Shown: positions 17,719 to 26,780, numbered from the stretch's first letter. The stretch: DNA of 64,000 nt from Mucilaginibacter sp. cycad4 (GCF_034263275.1 NZ_CP139559.1:1860001-1924000); one strand, 5' to 3'. Notes: generated by a model from the sequence alone, not told the origin. Made by a program: numbers and translations.

Positions 17719-19128
17719 ATGACGAACGCGACAATCGAAAATGCAATCAACTCGGCAGAAAATGATTTGTTATTTTGTTGGGATTTTTTGGTTGATCTCA
17801 AGACTAATTCCATAAAGGACAACCAATTTACCGATAGATTTATCGCATTTCAATTGCGCCTAGCAACCGCTATATTTCGATTGCATTCGTTGCGAGACAA
17901 AATTATAATAAAAGAAAAAGATTATGTCACTCGAAGAAAAACCTTTAACGAGCGTTGGTTTAAAGGAAAGATGAGGCAATTGGCTGGATATAAAGAAGGT
18001 ATCGATTACGTTGTTAATATCGCAAAAGCAATTGGTGATGCTTACGCCTATTTCTTTTATCATAATGATCTCGAACTATTAGCGGATCATTTATCCCATC
18101 AAAAAGTGGTTAATCACACTGCCGGTAACGGTGAAAGAGGCGAATTGGAGTTTTTGAGAAATATAAAACACATCGAAGGCGAGTTTACGTTATTCCACGG
18201 CATTACTAATATTCTCCGATATGGTGATTTTAGTTTTATCGATTTAAGAAAGATGAAGGTTACTCAAATAGGTGAATTAAAAACTCGTTGGGTTGCAGAA
18301 GATAGATTGGAAACCAATATAACACTTTTCAGAAAGAAACCTGGAAGAGTGTCTGATAATAAACGGATAATAATTCCTGAATTAGAGAAAAATAGGACAG
18401 GGCGGCAACAACTGGGAATTGCAAATCTTTTAAAAGGGAAACACGATCCAAACTCATCCCAAAGTAATTTGGTTGATCCCTCCTATAAATCGGAAATTCA
18501 ATCGCTTTTAAGCAAAACCAAAGTAAATACGGTTGGATTTATCAAAGCTAGTTCCGGAGTCGCCTTCTCTTGCGTGAAATTGAAAAAGTTGAGTCTGTAC
18601 AAGCATCTTTCACATAGGGACTATAAAAATTTAGGGTCCAAAATCAGCAAGCAGTTGGAGGAAATCGTACGGGGTTTAATCGACGTGAATTCTAACGATA
18701 ATGCCGTGTTGATAAGCTCGCTGCTTTATGATTCGAAACCGGGCGATAAAGATATTCCCGGCACAGTACCATTATTTTGGCATGAGATTGACAATGACTT
18801 ATTAAAAGAGGTCTACTTTGGGCAAACGGTCGTAATGTCGTTATTTAATGGTATCCACTTGATTAATAAAATTGAAGATAGAGGGTTCGTTGTTAAAAGT
18901 AATTATTATGTAAAAGCTCGCACACCTACTTCTAAAATGAAAGGAGGCATAAGTTATTTTGATCTGTTTATACCCTACATAACCAATCATTTGTTCACTG
19001 AAAACTTTGTATTAGGGATATTAGATGAACTCGAAAAATCAAACCTTTTGAATAAAGCTATTCAAATACAGGTCAAACCACAGCATCAGGTAGAATTCTT
19101 TCACCGCAGGAGAAAGCCTGAAGAATGA
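17719..19128 (+). CDS. Hypothetical protein with PD-(D/E)XK-like nuclease signature
   Basis: 469 residues with no signal peptide or membrane segment. The first 140 residues look helical. Then comes a stretch resembling a restriction-type nuclease core: G169-D170-F-S-F-I-D175 followed by T-Q-I-G-E186-L-K188, that is D-x15-E-x-K on adjacent predicted strands. I do not recognise the whole protein. It is the first gene inside the left end of the island, low in GC, and ends on the base before the converging AraC gene, a position typical of defence cargo. It may be a single-gene nuclease effector; the nuclease assignment rests on the motif only. Confidence 0.55.
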   Translation: MTNATIENAINSAENDLLFCWDFLVDLKTNSIKDNQFTDRFIAFQLRLATAIFRLHSLRDKIIIKEKDYVTRRKTFNERWFKGKMRQLAGYKEGIDYVVNIAKAIGDAYAYFFYHNDLELLADHLSHQKVVNHTAGNGERGELEFLRNIKHIEGEFTLFHGITNILRYGDFSFIDLRKMKVTQIGELKTRWVAEDRLETNITLFRKKPGRVSDNKRIIIPELEKNRTGRQQLGIANLLKGKHDPNSSQSNLVDPSYKSEIQSLLSKTKVNTVGFIKASSGVAFSCVKLKKLSLYKHLSHRDYKNLGSKISKQLEEIVRGLIDVNSNDNAVLISSLLYDSKPGDKDIPGTVPLFWHEIDNDLLKEVYFGQTVVMSLFNGIHLINKIEDRGFVVKSNYYVKARTPTSKMKGGISYFDLFIPYITNHLFTENFVLGILDELEKSNLLNKAIQIQVKPQHQVEFFHRRRKPEE

Positions 19129-20031
19129 TCAATTGAATGCTTGACGAAAATCCTGGGGAGAGATCTCAGTTTTTGCTTTGAATAGCTTACTGAAGGATTG
19201 GGGGTGTTCAAAACCAAAAGCATAGGCGATCTCGCTGATGCTCAGGTTGGTGGTTGAAAGTTTTTCCTTGGCTTTTTCGATCAGCTTGTCATGGATATGC
19301 TGCTGCGTGCTTTGACCGGTGAGGGTTTTAAGCAGGCCGCTCAGGTAATTGGGTGAGATGTGCAATTGTTCCGCGATCTCGTTGACGCTGGGCAAGCGCA
19401 TATGGTCGTTTGTAAAATATACATTTAAGATTTGTTCCAAACGGGCGAGTATTTCGTGTGTCCCCATTTTGCGAGTCAGGAACTGCCGATGGTAAAAGCG
19501 GTCGGTATATTTGAGCAGGAGTTCGATCTGCGCGATAATTACTTCCTGGCTGAATTGGTCCTGGTTCGCCCGGCATTCCTCATCAATACGCTGCATGATG
19601 CTGATCAACAATTCTTCTTCTTTAGCAGAAAGAAACAAAGCCTCATGGATAGCATAGTCGAAGTAGGCGTATTTTTTGATGGTTTTGGCTAAGGACGTGT
19701 GCCAAAGAAAATCAGGATGGATCAGCAGGTTCCAGCCTGCCGGCCTGCTTGCTGTGTGGTGATCCATTTCGACCCGCAGGACTTGTCCCGGTGCCATACA
19801 AAACATGATCCCTGCGTTAAAATCATAGGGTTGTTGTCCATATTTCATTTTGACGTTGAAATTCCGTTTGATGGCTATCGAAAAGAAATCCATGATCCGA
19901 CTGAAGGGTGCCAGGCATTCCCGGTTTACATCCTCGAAGCGCCAGAGACTGACCAGCGGGTGTGCAGGTTTGGGCAAGCCCATGTAATCATGGAACCCGC
20001 TAATGGTTTTAATGCGCAGCAGCTCGTTCAT
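19129..20031 (-). CDS. AraC family transcriptional regulator
   Basis: 300 residues. The C-terminal ~100 residues carry the two HTH motifs of AraC proteins (SVNEIAEQLHISPNYLSGLLK and LSISEIAYAFGFEHPQSFSK, then P-Q-D-F-R). The N-terminal part is a cupin-like sensor region with an unknown effector. Its first 23 bases overlap the end of the NmrA-like gene, so it is translated from the same transcript. It may regulate that gene or the neighbouring SDR gene. The block is visibly more GC-rich than the defence genes on either side. Confidence 0.85.
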   Translation of the reverse strand: MNELLRIKTISGFHDYMGLPKPAHPLVSLWRFEDVNRECLAPFSRIMDFFSIAIKRNFNVKMKYGQQPYDFNAGIMFCMAPGQVLRVEMDHHTASRPAGWNLLIHPDFLWHTSLAKTIKKYAYFDYAIHEALFLSAKEEELLISIMQRIDEECRANQDQFSQEVIIAQIELLLKYTDRFYHRQFLTRKMGTHEILARLEQILNVYFTNDHMRLPSVNEIAEQLHISPNYLSGLLKTLTGQSTQQHIHDKLIEKAKEKLSTTNLSISEIAYAFGFEHPQSFSKLFKAKTEISPQDFRQAFN

Positions 20032-20899
20032 ACTGCAATTTAAACTCTTTGAGGAACTTCGGCAATTTTGTTTTTCCTAAAGCTGGTTTATGCTTTTCAT
20101 AATCGCTGCGCAGCAGCCCGTTATGGATGGATGCGCCCAATTCCACCAGATGCTCGGTGATCTCTGCCGGACGGCCGTGATCCAGCATGAATTGACGCAC
20201 TTGTTCGTCGTTGAAAGTAAGCCATTGCAGGCCTGGTTTGCCGATGGTTTCCCCGATCATAGCCGCTACCTCGTTACAGGTTCTTTCATCACTTACTATA
20301 TAACGAATGGCTTGCGAGTACCCGGCGGTCAGTTCTTCTGCGGCTGCGCTGGCGATATCCAGGGGTGAAACCATGACCAGTTTATCTTCACCACCAAAAT
20401 TGGTACCGATGATGCCCTGGCTTTTGATCATCCCCAGGAAATGATACAGGTTATAATAAAAATAGCCAGGGCGCAAAAAAGTAACGTTAACACCTTCCAG
20501 TTGGCGCAGGATATCTTCACTCAGATGCGAACCCCGGATGATCCCATTCCCTTTTTCCAGGTCGGCGCCATAGCTGCTTAAATAAACCAATCGTTTAACG
20601 CCGGTGTTTTTGATCGCTTCGGCATAGGAGTGGGCGACGTTCGTGTAATAGGAGATCTGGTCGGACGCCGCGAAGTTTGGCGGGTTCATGGCGTATACGG
20701 CATCTGCACCCTGAAATGTGCTGCTCAAGAATTTGGTGTCTTCAATTGCGCCAATAGCTGCTTTGGCACCTAAGGCTTCAATGGCTGGTACCTTATCTGC
20801 CTTGCTGCTGATAATGGTCACTTCGTGACCTTTTGCGATCAGTTCCTGAGCCAATGGCTGGCTGATATTTCCTAATGATCCGGTTACAATGATGTTCAT
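20009..20899 (-). CDS. NmrA-like NAD(P)-binding protein / atypical SDR
   Basis: 296 residues. It starts with a Rossmann fold (MNIIVTGSLGNISQPLAQEL) and continues with I-I-S-S-K and AIGAIEDTKFL, typical of NmrA/HSCARG-like atypical short-chain dehydrogenases. These use or sense NAD(P)H and often lack the classical catalytic Tyr-Lys pair. It overlaps the AraC gene by 23 bp, implying translational coupling. The substrate is unknown. Similar proteins are often annotated as NmrA family or NAD(P)H-binding proteins, and closeness to quinone oxidoreductases of the QOR2 type is possible. Confidence 0.8.
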   Translation of the reverse strand: MNIIVTGSLGNISQPLAQELIAKGHEVTIISSKADKVPAIEALGAKAAIGAIEDTKFLSSTFQGADAVYAMNPPNFAASDQISYYTNVAHSYAEAIKNTGVKRLVYLSSYGADLEKGNGIIRGSHLSEDILRQLEGVNVTFLRPGYFYYNLYHFLGMIKSQGIIGTNFGGEDKLVMVSPLDIASAAAEELTAGYSQAIRYIVSDERTCNEVAAMIGETIGKPGLQWLTFNDEQVRQFMLDHGRPAEITEHLVELGASIHNGLLRSDYEKHKPALGKTKLPKFLKEFKLQYERAAAH

Positions 20900-21027
20900 T
20901 TGATGGTTTTCCTTTTTAAGGATGATGAAGCTCCCTCAAGAAGTTTCATGATACAAAGATCAAACGCGTGGCTCAAGACGACCGAACCGAATCTATTGTT
21001 CTCGTAGCCAAATCTCCTATAAGGGCT

Positions 21028-21065
21028 AAAAAAGGCGGGAAAGTATTTGATGTCTCCCGCCTTTT
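21028..21065 (-). terminator. Terminator after the SDR gene
   Basis: AAAAGGCGGGA, a 14-base loop, then TCCCGCCTTTT. On the minus strand it is followed by TTAGCCC after a T-run, directly downstream of the SDR stop at 21071. It separates the Crp/SDR genes from the NmrA-AraC pair. Confidence 0.7.
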
Positions 21066-21070
21066 GAAAT

Positions 21071-21934
21071 TTAATTTAGCAGCTCACCCATGCCAAATAC
21101 GGTCAGGCCAGGTGCGAATTGTGCTGCAACGGCTTCGTTTGCCGCCTCGATATATTTGCCGGTGATCGGATCGACTACGGTACGGAGTGGCCGTGTTCCT
21201 TTTTCAGCATTGATCAGGTTAATGATGGCGTCAGCGACCATTTGCGGATCAGGCTGGTGTGTTTGCATGGCTCCGCCCAGTGCGCTGATCATTTTGCCCG
21301 GCAGGTCTGCGATGGCCTGGTAGGCTTCGAAGACGGATTGGTCGGAGGCGTACTGCGTTTTCTGGTTCATTTCTGTAGGGAATGCGCCCGGCTCCAGGAT
21401 GGCGACATCGATGCCCAAACGTTTGACTTCGTAATGCAGGCCTTCACTGATGCCCTCCAGTCCGAATTTGGAACCGGCATAGATGGTGGCGAAAGGGAAG
21501 GCCACGCGGCCAAAACCGCTGGTGACGTTGACGATCAGGCCCTCGGCCTGTTGACGCATGGCGGGCAATACGGCTTTGATGAAACGCCATGGGGCGAAGG
21601 TGTTCACATCGAAGATGGCCTGTACGTTTGCTGTGGTAAAACTTTCGGCAACGCCGTTGAGTGCGAAACCGGCGTTGTTGACCAATACATCGATACGGCC
21701 GGTTTCACTGAGGATACGGTCGACGGCCTTTTGAACGCTGGCATCATCGGTTAGCGTGACGTCCAATACGCTTACGTTGGGTACTGCTGATAAAGCTTCG
21801 GCTTTATCTTTGTTTTTTCCCTGGGTATCCCGCATGGTGGCATACACCTGGTGTCCGAGGGCCGCTATGCTGTGCGCGGTCAGCCAGCCGAAGCCGCTGT
21901 TGGTTCCTGTGATCAGGACTACTTTTTTGCTCAT
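21071..21934 (-). CDS. Classical short-chain dehydrogenase/reductase
   Basis: 287 residues. The coenzyme motif T-G-T-N-S-G-F-G lies at about 9-16, N-N-A-G near 90, and the catalytic Y152-x-x-x-K156 (YAGSK) is preceded by V-T-S-G. All hallmarks of a working NAD(P)-dependent alcohol/ketone oxidoreductase are present; the substrate cannot be told from sequence. A hairpin terminator follows at once. The Crp-type gene ends 92 bp upstream on the same strand and may control it, as Crp-SDR neighbours are common in Bacteroidota. Confidence 0.88.
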   Translation of the reverse strand: MSKKVVLITGTNSGFGWLTAHSIAALGHQVYATMRDTQGKNKDKAEALSAVPNVSVLDVTLTDDASVQKAVDRILSETGRIDVLVNNAGFALNGVAESFTTANVQAIFDVNTFAPWRFIKAVLPAMRQQAEGLIVNVTSGFGRVAFPFATIYAGSKFGLEGISEGLHYEVKRLGIDVAILEPGAFPTEMNQKTQYASDQSVFEAYQAIADLPGKMISALGGAMQTHQPDPQMVADAIINLINAEKGTRPLRTVVDPITGKYIEAANEAVAAQFAPGLTVFGMGELLN

Positions 21935-22026
21935 TTTTTTCTGTTTAATGAGACAAAGGTTGCTAAGGATGGGGAGGAAACCTTTACCATATGTTAAAAA
22001 GGGTGCTGGCCCGGTAAACCTGACAA

Positions 22027-22596
22027 TCAGCGGACATTCCGCCGGATGCGGCTCAGCGAGGGCTGGGTGATGCCCAGGTAGGAGGCGACGTGGGAAAGCG
22101 GTACCCGGTTCACCAGGCCCGGAAAATGTTCGTTGAACAGTAAATAACGGTTGGTGGCATCTTCGGAGACGAGGGGGCTACGCCGTTCGATGGCTTTGAG
22201 CAAACAATTTTTCAGGATCAGGTTTTCGATCTCTTTCCAGCTGACGACTGTATTGCCGATCTCATCCCAGCCTTTTTTGGAAAAGACGAGCAGTTCGCAA
22301 TCGGTCTCGGCCTGGATATATTCCGAGGAGATGATCTGCGTTTCGAAGCGCTGCTGATCGGATACAAAGTTATTTTCTTCCACGAAGGAATGGGTGACGT
22401 CCTTGCCTCTGTTGTTGTAGTAACAAAAACGGACTACGCCTTTCAGCAGGAAACCGACGTACCTGGGTACTTTACCGGCTTCTGAAAAATAGTCGTCTTT
22501 CCGCAGTTCCAGGGTTTGGGCTTTGCTTAAGATCAGGTCTATTTGCTGCTGGTTCAGGTTGCCGAATTGCAGGATGTAGTTGACGAATGCTTCCAT
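22027..22596 (-). CDS. Crp/Fnr family transcriptional regulator
   Basis: 189 residues from the ATG at 22596 (MEAFVNYILQF). A longer frame opens at 22710 but would overlap the end of the ACT-domain gene, and the family normally starts with this Phe-rich helix. The N-terminal cyclic-nucleotide-binding-like fold (FLLKGVVRFCYYNNRGKD) is followed by a C-terminal HTH (VPLSHVASYLGITQPSLSRI). Bacteroidota members of this kind usually lack the cAMP-binding Arg and respond to unknown signals. It lies 59 bp after the ACT gene, so it would be under the Ile-dependent attenuator described at 23173-23352. Confidence 0.82.
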   Translation of the reverse strand: MEAFVNYILQFGNLNQQQIDLILSKAQTLELRKDDYFSEAGKVPRYVGFLLKGVVRFCYYNNRGKDVTHSFVEENNFVSDQQRFETQIISSEYIQAETDCELLVFSKKGWDEIGNTVVSWKEIENLILKNCLLKAIERRSPLVSEDATNRYLLFNEHFPGLVNRVPLSHVASYLGITQPSLSRIRRNVR

Positions 22597-22655
22597 GGGG
22601 TAAAATTCGGTGTTAATTCTGGCAGTTCTGTTAACATTTGGTAAAAAGGAAACGG

Positions 22656-23174
22656 CTACAAGCTTTGCAGCATTTTTAAGCTTTCCGGTACGATCAAACC
22701 GTTCCGGCAATAGCTGATCAGGCCGGGGCCATCGAGCAGGTTGTAAAATACTTCGAGGTCGGTCGCGGTGCCGGTTTTCTGAATCACAAAACCTTCTGTG
22801 GTTACGCCTGCGATGGTTGCGCCGTGTTTTTGCATCAGGGCGAAGAATCGGCTATTGGCGAAATCTTTGGCGAAATGGAAATACCCGGCCTGCCAGAGTT
22901 CTGCTTCAAACCCGGTAAACCCGGATACGTGGTAGACTTCGATGATGTTTTCCAGCTTGGCTATGGTTAGTGGTAGCCTGTCGTCGGGAATGCTTACTTC
23001 CAGGGTGATCAATACCATGTGGGCGATATCGGTGCGCGCGGCGCTTACCTGGTGTACGGGGTAATCCTTTCGGTTCAGGAACATGAGGATCTGGCCGAGC
23101 AATCCTTTTTTGTCTTCGGCATAAACGGTGATCACTTTGGTCGGGGTTGTCTTTTTCATTTTGAATTTGGTCAA
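22656..23174 (-). CDS. ACT-domain protein resembling acetolactate synthase small subunit
   Basis: 172 residues from 23174; the ATG at 23159 (MKKTTPTK) is an alternative. The N-terminal ACT fold (VITVYAEDKKGLLGQILMFL) is followed by a second domain similar to the C-terminal half of IlvH/IlvN (about 95-172). In the normal pathway IlvH activates the acetolactate synthase catalytic subunit and gives valine feedback. Here no ilvB, ilvC or ilvD is adjacent and the sequence is divergent, so it may be a paralogue with another partner. An Ile/Val-rich leader peptide and attenuator directly upstream support a true link to branched-chain amino acid control. Confidence 0.75.
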   Translation of the reverse strand: MTKFKMKKTTPTKVITVYAEDKKGLLGQILMFLNRKDYPVHQVSAARTDIAHMVLITLEVSIPDDRLPLTIAKLENIIEVYHVSGFTGFEAELWQAGYFHFAKDFANSRFFALMQKHGATIAGVTTEGFVIQKTGTATDLEVFYNLLDGPGLISYCRNGLIVPESLKMLQSL

Positions 23175-23203
23175 AAAAAAAGCCCTCCGGGTTACGGAGG
23201 GCT
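23173..23203 (-). terminator. Leader attenuator terminator of the ACT gene
   Basis: On the minus strand: AGCCCTCCG, loop TAAC, CGGAGGGCT, then nine T. It lies between the leader peptide and the ACT gene, and its T-run touches the proposed start region, so it must act as a regulated attenuator. The leader segment GGAGGGTAAT (end of the peptide gene) can pair with ATTACAGCCCTCC, with CAG bulged, giving a competing antiterminator. Confidence 0.8.
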
Positions 23204-23232
23204 GTAATATTTAATGGTACTTTTTTAAATAG

Positions 23233-23352
23233 TTAGATTACCCTCCATTGGTTAGCAATGACAGTAATAATAATGACGATAATAGCGCTGATCACTCCAG
23301 GGTTTGTCGGCCTGGCAGCAGGGATGGTTGTATGGAATGGATGGCTATTCAT
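23233..23352 (-). CDS. Branched-chain amino acid leader peptide (39 residues)
   Basis: Too short for the usual gene length cut-offs. It begins with ATG (M-N-S-H-P-F-H...) and ends ISAIIVIIITVIANQ-W-R-V-I before TAA. Of the last 19 residues, nine are Ile and three Val, many as consecutive Ile codons, the signature of ilv attenuation leaders. If ribosomes stall at the Ile codons, the GGAGGG in the last codons is free to pair with CCCTCC and the terminator cannot form. If translation finishes, GGAGGG is covered and transcription ends. The plus-strand membrane-like ORF over this region is its antisense. Confidence 0.82.
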   Translation of the reverse strand: MNSHPFHTTIPAARPTNPGVISAIIVIIITVIANQWRVI

Positions 23353-23543
23353 CTGTTGGGTGCAATTTACGGCAATTCCGAATAAAAGTAGATGGTATGC
23401 AGTCGTTTTAGTTTATTTATTTGTCAATGGCTTGTTGAACTTGTTGTAAAACTGTTTTAATTTACCGACTACATTACCGCGGCTCTTATATTTGTACTCT
23501 ATACCTGCGTCTATATCTTTTATTTAAAAGGCGGTCTGCCATC

Positions 23544-26500
23544 TCAATTCAGAAATATACTGGATTCGGGTAATATTTCATCAAATGAAAACCGTTGGAT
23601 AAAACCATTGTGTGCTTTAAAATGCGTCATAACCGTATCCTGTAGTGTTTGATATGCTGGTTTGGTTGTTAAAGCAACATCCAATTGCTTTTTTAACAGG
23701 ACGATATCAGATGACTGTTTTTCAAAATCCTGAAGAAATTGAGCCAGTTTTGCTGTCTCATTCTTTTGCATAAATTTGATAAAGCAGGGAGCGAGCTTCC
23801 GGTAACAACCATTGTATAAAGCGTCCAAAAATAGGATAATCAAATACTCCGTTTTTTCCTGGCCGACCATGTAAGTCAAGCCTGAATGGGCTTTTACGAT
23901 CTGATATATATTAACAAACCTTTTTATTGCGCGCGGATTATTACCTAAAATGACCGACATATCCTCCATCAGCGCTATTTCCCAGCTTTGCAGTTTCACA
24001 TGCTGCAATTGGCTACGAGGCTCAACAGGCGCGGTCACTGGCGGCTCTGGTATAATGTTTTCATGCCGTTCCTGATTTTGTTCTTCATTATATTCCCTAA
24101 CGATTGGCGAATTTTCATCGTAAATCGGCACTTCATTTTCAAAATCAAAAGCCTCGTAGGGTTTACTAAGCATTCTGATCATATGGCGAATGTGCCCGTC
24201 GTTGGCTGCTTTTAAATGAAACGGAACCTGAAATATTTTCTCCAAATAATCCGAAGCCTCTATTAATTCTTTATCGCCTTCCGGTGCGAATTGCGAGCCG
24301 TAACGGGTAATGAGGGCATTTCTTACCCATCTCGGGTCAACGCCAACGACAACAACAAAAAGTGGAAAGGCCATCAATAAATTAACAGCTTCCAAAACTT
24401 CAACAACTCGGTCCTCACGGCAGCGATCAAGATCGTCGATGTACAACACAATGCGCTGCAATGGCTTGTTAAAATTTTCTGCGAAGTCTTTGTGTTTATT
24501 TTCTACGTTGTGACCGTAGAACAAATCACTCAAAGCTTCAAAATCACGCCTGATTAACGACACAATACCTAAATGCTGTTGATAATCTTCACTGATAGTC
24601 CTTTTTCCGATAAAGCTGTAAAGCGCTTCAGTAGATAATGCATGTTCTTTTTTGTAGGTTAATAATAGTTGCTGACGCTCTGTTTCCTTAATTTCTTTAT
24701 CTACCGCTATCAGTTTTTGCTCGTTTTGTGCAATGGACAGGGCAATTTCGGCCTCCTCTTTTTCCAATGCGGCCTGTGCATCTTTAATTGCGGTATCATA
24801 TTCAACTTTTATTTTCCAAAGAGAACTAACAAGCGGTTGAACTTGCATGTAGGTTTTTCTGATAAGATGTAAGACCGGGGCTGCCGTTACAAGAGTTTTG
24901 ATAAGGAGATCAACGGGCGGAAAAGAAAAATCTGTTTTCGTTATAAGTTTTACGAGCCAATGCAAAACCAATGGTGCGTAATAGACGAATAAAATAATGC
25001 CGGCCAGCCACAAAATGTTGCTTAGAAGCTTTTTTCGACTAAAGAAAACCTTGACATAGGTTTCTATACTCTGTACTTTTTTTAAGACTGCCCCTGGATC
25101 CTTAAGGTACTCTTCCGGAACAATTTCGCGGAGCTCTTTGCTTGCAGACGTGACCGATTCGTTTTCTTTAAAAGCCGAAGATATTTTTTCCCGGACTTTC
25201 AATTTTTCATCGACGATCTGCAATGCTTTGGTAAAAGAATCTTTAGCGATTTCCTTTTTCTTACCTTCGAGTTCTGATGCGAGTTTTTCTTTCTTTTCCG
25301 TAAGATCAGTGATTGCACTTGTCAGCGTAGCCTGTTCTTTTTTTACTTTTTCCATCTGGAGAAAGTTCAGGGACAAGCGGTCCATTAATGATGTTTTGAC
25401 CTCATTGATTTCCACATCGGATTTCTTGTTATCGCTGATATATTGATTTAAACCCTCGAAAATCTTGCTGATCATGCTAGCCCAAAGGTTTGCATCAAGG
25501 TATGACCAGGCATTGAAATGGATGTGTGCAATACCCGTGCAGACCATGTCATCTTGTTGCTGGGTATAATAACTAATCTTATCTTTCAGTTTCCTCATAA
25601 AGAAACTTTTACCGGTTCCCCACTTGCCAAACAATGCTATCGCCAATGGTGGCTTGAAAGTCTTTGCGGATATGATCTTCGCAAATGCATCAACGTCCGC
25701 ATTAATATCTAGATGGTCGTCAGCATCGTCAGAATCACTTAACAATCCCGCAAGTTGAGAAATTTGCGCTGCAAATTCTGGTTCATATACTGACGAATCG
25801 GGCGGGAAGATCTTGAAGATGATTTGTTGCCATTCTGGAATCGCTCTGATAATTTCCAAAAAGGTTTTCGGTGCAACTTTGGTGATGGTATTTCTGTAAT
25901 TTCCTTTATTAGGTATATCGTACTGCGTATGATGCGCCCTCCAGTTAACCGAAAGCTCCTGCCCGTTTCCGGGATTTAATGTCACAATGCCAATCCCTTT
26001 GATCCGCAGATAGCTGACGCCTGTACTGGCAAAAGAGGATTTAAGAAGAATGAGGGAGCCTGGCTTAATTTTCTTAACTAACTCAACAAATTTGTCCTCA
26101 TGGCCATTTTGCCAAATACCGGCTGCGAAAAAATCATCCGCCTTGTCACTACCGTCCCACACGGCACCAGCAAGGTAACAATCATGGTCGCGGGAAATCC
26201 TGTCAAGAATCTGCTCCATGATAGCCGATTGTTCTGAAGTTAATTCGATCTTCGGTAGTTCGCTGGTGCGATCCTGGGGGATTTGCGGTCGGATCAGACT
26301 AAAGATCCTTTCCTCAGTAACGAAAATCTCCATAACAGCATCAGGCGACGAATTTTTGATGAAATTCTCGGTCAGGATTTGGAAAACCCGCATGTGATCG
26401 AGGCCTCCGGCACCGGTTCCTAACAAAGGCAGGGCAACGTCTCTTACCGTCGGATTGCGTTTGGTGAAATCGGAAATTTCATTAGCTATGTCCTCGATTG

Positions 26501-26780
26501 CCTCGTACGTACTCGTATTATTATCCACGCAGGTGGCCATCAAGATATGGAATACCGGCTTTAAATTATTCTGGCGATCTTGATTGGTATGTTGCATAAT
26601 ATCTACTGCACCCAATGGCCGGTACTCCAGTCTTTCCGGCAGCTCCAATCGATATACGTAAGCGAGGTCTTGTCTGATCTTGTCATTTAATGTCCCTATA
26701 GTTGATCTGGGAATGACTATCGCATCAGAGATAGTATTGAACAAGCTGTCTAATTTGACAACGATTTTATTTAAGGGCAT
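23544..26780 (-). CDS. Macro-PUA/EVE-KAP P-loop NTPase fusion protein
   Basis: 1078 residues. The N-terminal ~165 residues look like a macro domain (LPLLGTGAGGL at about 117-127), which in other proteins binds ADP-ribose-type ligands. Residues ~190-320 resemble the PUA/EVE-like domain found before McrB-type NTPases (G-I-W-Q-N-G, L-I-L-L-K-S, the segment with T-L-N-P-G-N-G then V-N-W). The KAP NTPase follows, with Walker A G385-K-W-G-T-G-K-S392, coiled coil (~490-550), two membrane segments (~588-640), and Walker B I781-D-D-L-D-R. KAP proteins include PifA of plasmid F, which excludes phage T7. This is likely a membrane-bound defence protein with two sensor domains; that role is inferred. Confidence 0.75.
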   Translation of the reverse strand: MPLNKIVVKLDSLFNTISDAIVIPRSTIGTLNDKIRQDLAYVYRLELPERLEYRPLGAVDIMQHTNQDRQNNLKPVFHILMATCVDNNTSTYEAIEDIANEISDFTKRNPTVRDVALPLLGTGAGGLDHMRVFQILTENFIKNSSPDAVMEIFVTEERIFSLIRPQIPQDRTSELPKIELTSEQSAIMEQILDRISRDHDCYLAGAVWDGSDKADDFFAAGIWQNGHEDKFVELVKKIKPGSLILLKSSFASTGVSYLRIKGIGIVTLNPGNGQELSVNWRAHHTQYDIPNKGNYRNTITKVAPKTFLEIIRAIPEWQQIIFKIFPPDSSVYEPEFAAQISQLAGLLSDSDDADDHLDINADVDAFAKIISAKTFKPPLAIALFGKWGTGKSFFMRKLKDKISYYTQQQDDMVCTGIAHIHFNAWSYLDANLWASMISKIFEGLNQYISDNKKSDVEINEVKTSLMDRLSLNFLQMEKVKKEQATLTSAITDLTEKKEKLASELEGKKKEIAKDSFTKALQIVDEKLKVREKISSAFKENESVTSASKELREIVPEEYLKDPGAVLKKVQSIETYVKVFFSRKKLLSNILWLAGIILFVYYAPLVLHWLVKLITKTDFSFPPVDLLIKTLVTAAPVLHLIRKTYMQVQPLVSSLWKIKVEYDTAIKDAQAALEKEEAEIALSIAQNEQKLIAVDKEIKETERQQLLLTYKKEHALSTEALYSFIGKRTISEDYQQHLGIVSLIRRDFEALSDLFYGHNVENKHKDFAENFNKPLQRIVLYIDDLDRCREDRVVEVLEAVNLLMAFPLFVVVVGVDPRWVRNALITRYGSQFAPEGDKELIEASDYLEKIFQVPFHLKAANDGHIRHMIRMLSKPYEAFDFENEVPIYDENSPIVREYNEEQNQERHENIIPEPPVTAPVEPRSQLQHVKLQSWEIALMEDMSVILGNNPRAIKRFVNIYQIVKAHSGLTYMVGQEKTEYLIILFLDALYNGCYRKLAPCFIKFMQKNETAKLAQFLQDFEKQSSDIVLLKKQLDVALTTKPAYQTLQDTVMTHFKAHNGFIQRFSFDEILPESSIFLN

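Noticed and set aside
21119..21754. Plus-strand 211-codon ORF opposite the SDR gene
   Set aside because: Antisense of a gene with all SDR catalytic motifs; the GC-rich coding strand produces long open frames on the other strand.
22597..22710. N-terminal extension of the Crp gene
   Set aside because: Would overlap the ACT gene and adds residues not typical of Crp proteins; ATG at 22596 chosen.
23258..23449. Plus-strand 63-residue membrane-like ORF
   Set aside because: It is the exact antisense of the Ile-rich leader peptide; runs of Ile codons give hydrophobic residues in the opposite frame too. The leader plus terminator explains the sequence better.
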